The notes under the pieces were generated by a model, which saw nothing but the letters and a program-made list of their open reading frames with translations, ran no database searches and was not told where the DNA came from. From NCBI GenBank assembly GCA_964492185.1, contig CAZBJH010000039.1, forward strand, positions 1 to 25,624: DNA of 25,624 bases, in the 5' to 3' direction. Below, one piece after another: positions 25,289 through 25,624 of this stretch (position 1 is its first letter; the number at the start of each line of letters is the position of its first letter). The translations under genes were made by a program, and so were the position numbers. The DNA comes from JAFGSZ01 sp964492185 (GTDB lineage: Bacteria; Bacteroidota; Bacteroidia; Bacteroidales; UBA10428).

Positions 25289-25323
25289 CAAACGCCGCAC
25301 TTTATTGGCTGACTCTTTTAATA
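25289..25323. repeat. Degenerate intergenic repeat motif, copy B
   Basis: Matches the site at 19115-19147 (GCACTTTATTGGCTGACTCT core). A TTGGATTTT string lies 80 nt to its left here and 82 nt to the left of the other copy, so a longer diverged repeat is possible. Confidence 0.4.
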
Positions 25324-25404
25324 TATCTGCTGTGCAATCGCCTAACGGCCGGCTATTTTATAGAATAATATTGTTTTAATATGCCTTCCCGCGGGGCAGG
25401 GTTT

Positions 25405-25427
25405 CGAACTGCCACGCTGGCAGTTCG
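25405..25427. repeat. Perfect 10-bp inverted repeat with 3-nt loop
   Basis: CGAACTGCCA-CGC-TGGCAGTTCG is a very stable hairpin in a GC-rich island. The core AACTG...CAGTT with CGC in the centre also appears, shorter, at 69-83. Confidence 0.6.
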
Positions 25428-25428
25428 A

Positions 25429-25494
25429 CTAACTTTTTACTCCCTGACGGTCGTGAGACCACCGCGTTAAGTTGGCTGCCACCCAAAAAGTTAG
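25429..25494. repeat. 10-bp inverted repeat enclosing a tetraloop hairpin
   Basis: CTAACTTTTT (25429-25438) and AAAAAGTTAG (25485-25494) are perfect complements enclosing 46 nt. Inside is GGTC-GTGA-GACC, a 4-bp stem with a GNRA-type loop. Next to the 25405-25427 hairpin this forms a structured block of about 90 nt, a candidate non-coding RNA or repeat element. Confidence 0.5.
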
Positions 25495-25624
25495 CAAAAG
25501 GTCACCGTTCCATAAAAATTGCTTGATTTACTACGTCAGGTTTTCTCCCCGTGGAACCCAAACTCACTCCTCCTCCTTCGTCGTCGTTCGGACAGGGTTC
25601 CTCCAGGGCCACCGCGACGAAAAT

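Larger units (their letters stand above)
25139..25624. other. Non-coding region at the right end of the window
   Basis: About 490 bases without a supportable gene. The first 240 are AT-rich and hold the leader of the outer-membrane protein gene and a repeat motif. From about 25381 the sequence becomes GC-rich and contains several inverted repeats. One near the edge, TTCGTCG (25577-25583) with CGACGAA (25615-25621), may continue beyond the window. Confidence 0.5.

Noticed and set aside
25385..25430. tRNA T-arm-like sequence on the minus strand (GGCAGTTCGAAACC)
   Set aside because: The loop is 9 nt instead of 7, and no acceptor, D or anticodon arm can be built upstream.
1..25624. CRISPR array, IS element or phage genes
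   Set aside because: No regularly spaced direct repeats, no transposase or integrase motif and no phage structural gene were seen.

Overview
The window looks like a chromosomal stretch from an anaerobic member of the Bacteroidota (Bacteroidales/Marinilabiliales-like). The main evidence is the minus-strand block porG-like, uppS, bamA, two skp/ompH genes and murI, an order typical of that phylum. Supporting signs are the two-subunit ferredoxin-dependent 2-oxoacid oxidoreductase (korAB), several lipoproteins and outer-membrane barrels, AT-rich intergenic DNA and scarce Shine-Dalgarno sequences. No rRNA, tRNA, CRISPR array, transposase or phage gene was found.

Layout. (1) 1-2388: a hairpin-rich non-coding block, then a secreted GH43-family glycosidase whose N-terminus appears frameshifted or misread. 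(2) 2389-3384: a 123-nt RNA-like hairpin and an unrecognised minus-strand lipoprotein. (3) 3569-5245: a fatty acyl-CoA synthetase. (4) 5478-11064: a compact four-gene plus-strand cassette. It encodes a threonine-synthase-like PLP enzyme, a DUF1611/DgcN-like P-loop protein, a QueC-like PP-loop ATPase fused to a creatininase-family amidohydrolase, and a dipeptide-epimerase/DgcA-like enolase-superfamily enzyme. I know no named pathway for this combination, and it is the best candidate here for an undescribed system. (5) 11079-17911, minus strand: korA, korB, a 1003-residue protein with two receiver-like domains and a PPDK/PEP-synthase-type ATP-grasp module but no phosphotransfer half, a doubtful small ORF and a small lipoprotein. 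(6) 18112-25138, minus strand: an envelope biogenesis block of two outer-membrane barrel proteins, undecaprenyl-PP synthase, BamA, two Skp-like chaperones and glutamate racemase. (7) 25139-25624: structured non-coding DNA.

How they fit together. Region 6 supplies the lipid carrier (UppS), D-glutamate (MurI) and outer-membrane protein assembly (Skp, BamA). Region 5 is anaerobic central carbon metabolism with an ATP-grasp protein of unknown role. The cassette in region 4 joins families that act on amino acids, N-acyl amino acids or dipeptides and has an ATP-dependent activation step. It carries no regulator or transporter, so I infer that it makes or remodels a small amino-acid-derived metabolite inside the cell. 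Several intergenic regions contain perfect or near-perfect inverted repeats, and three share a degenerate motif that may mark a dispersed repeat family.
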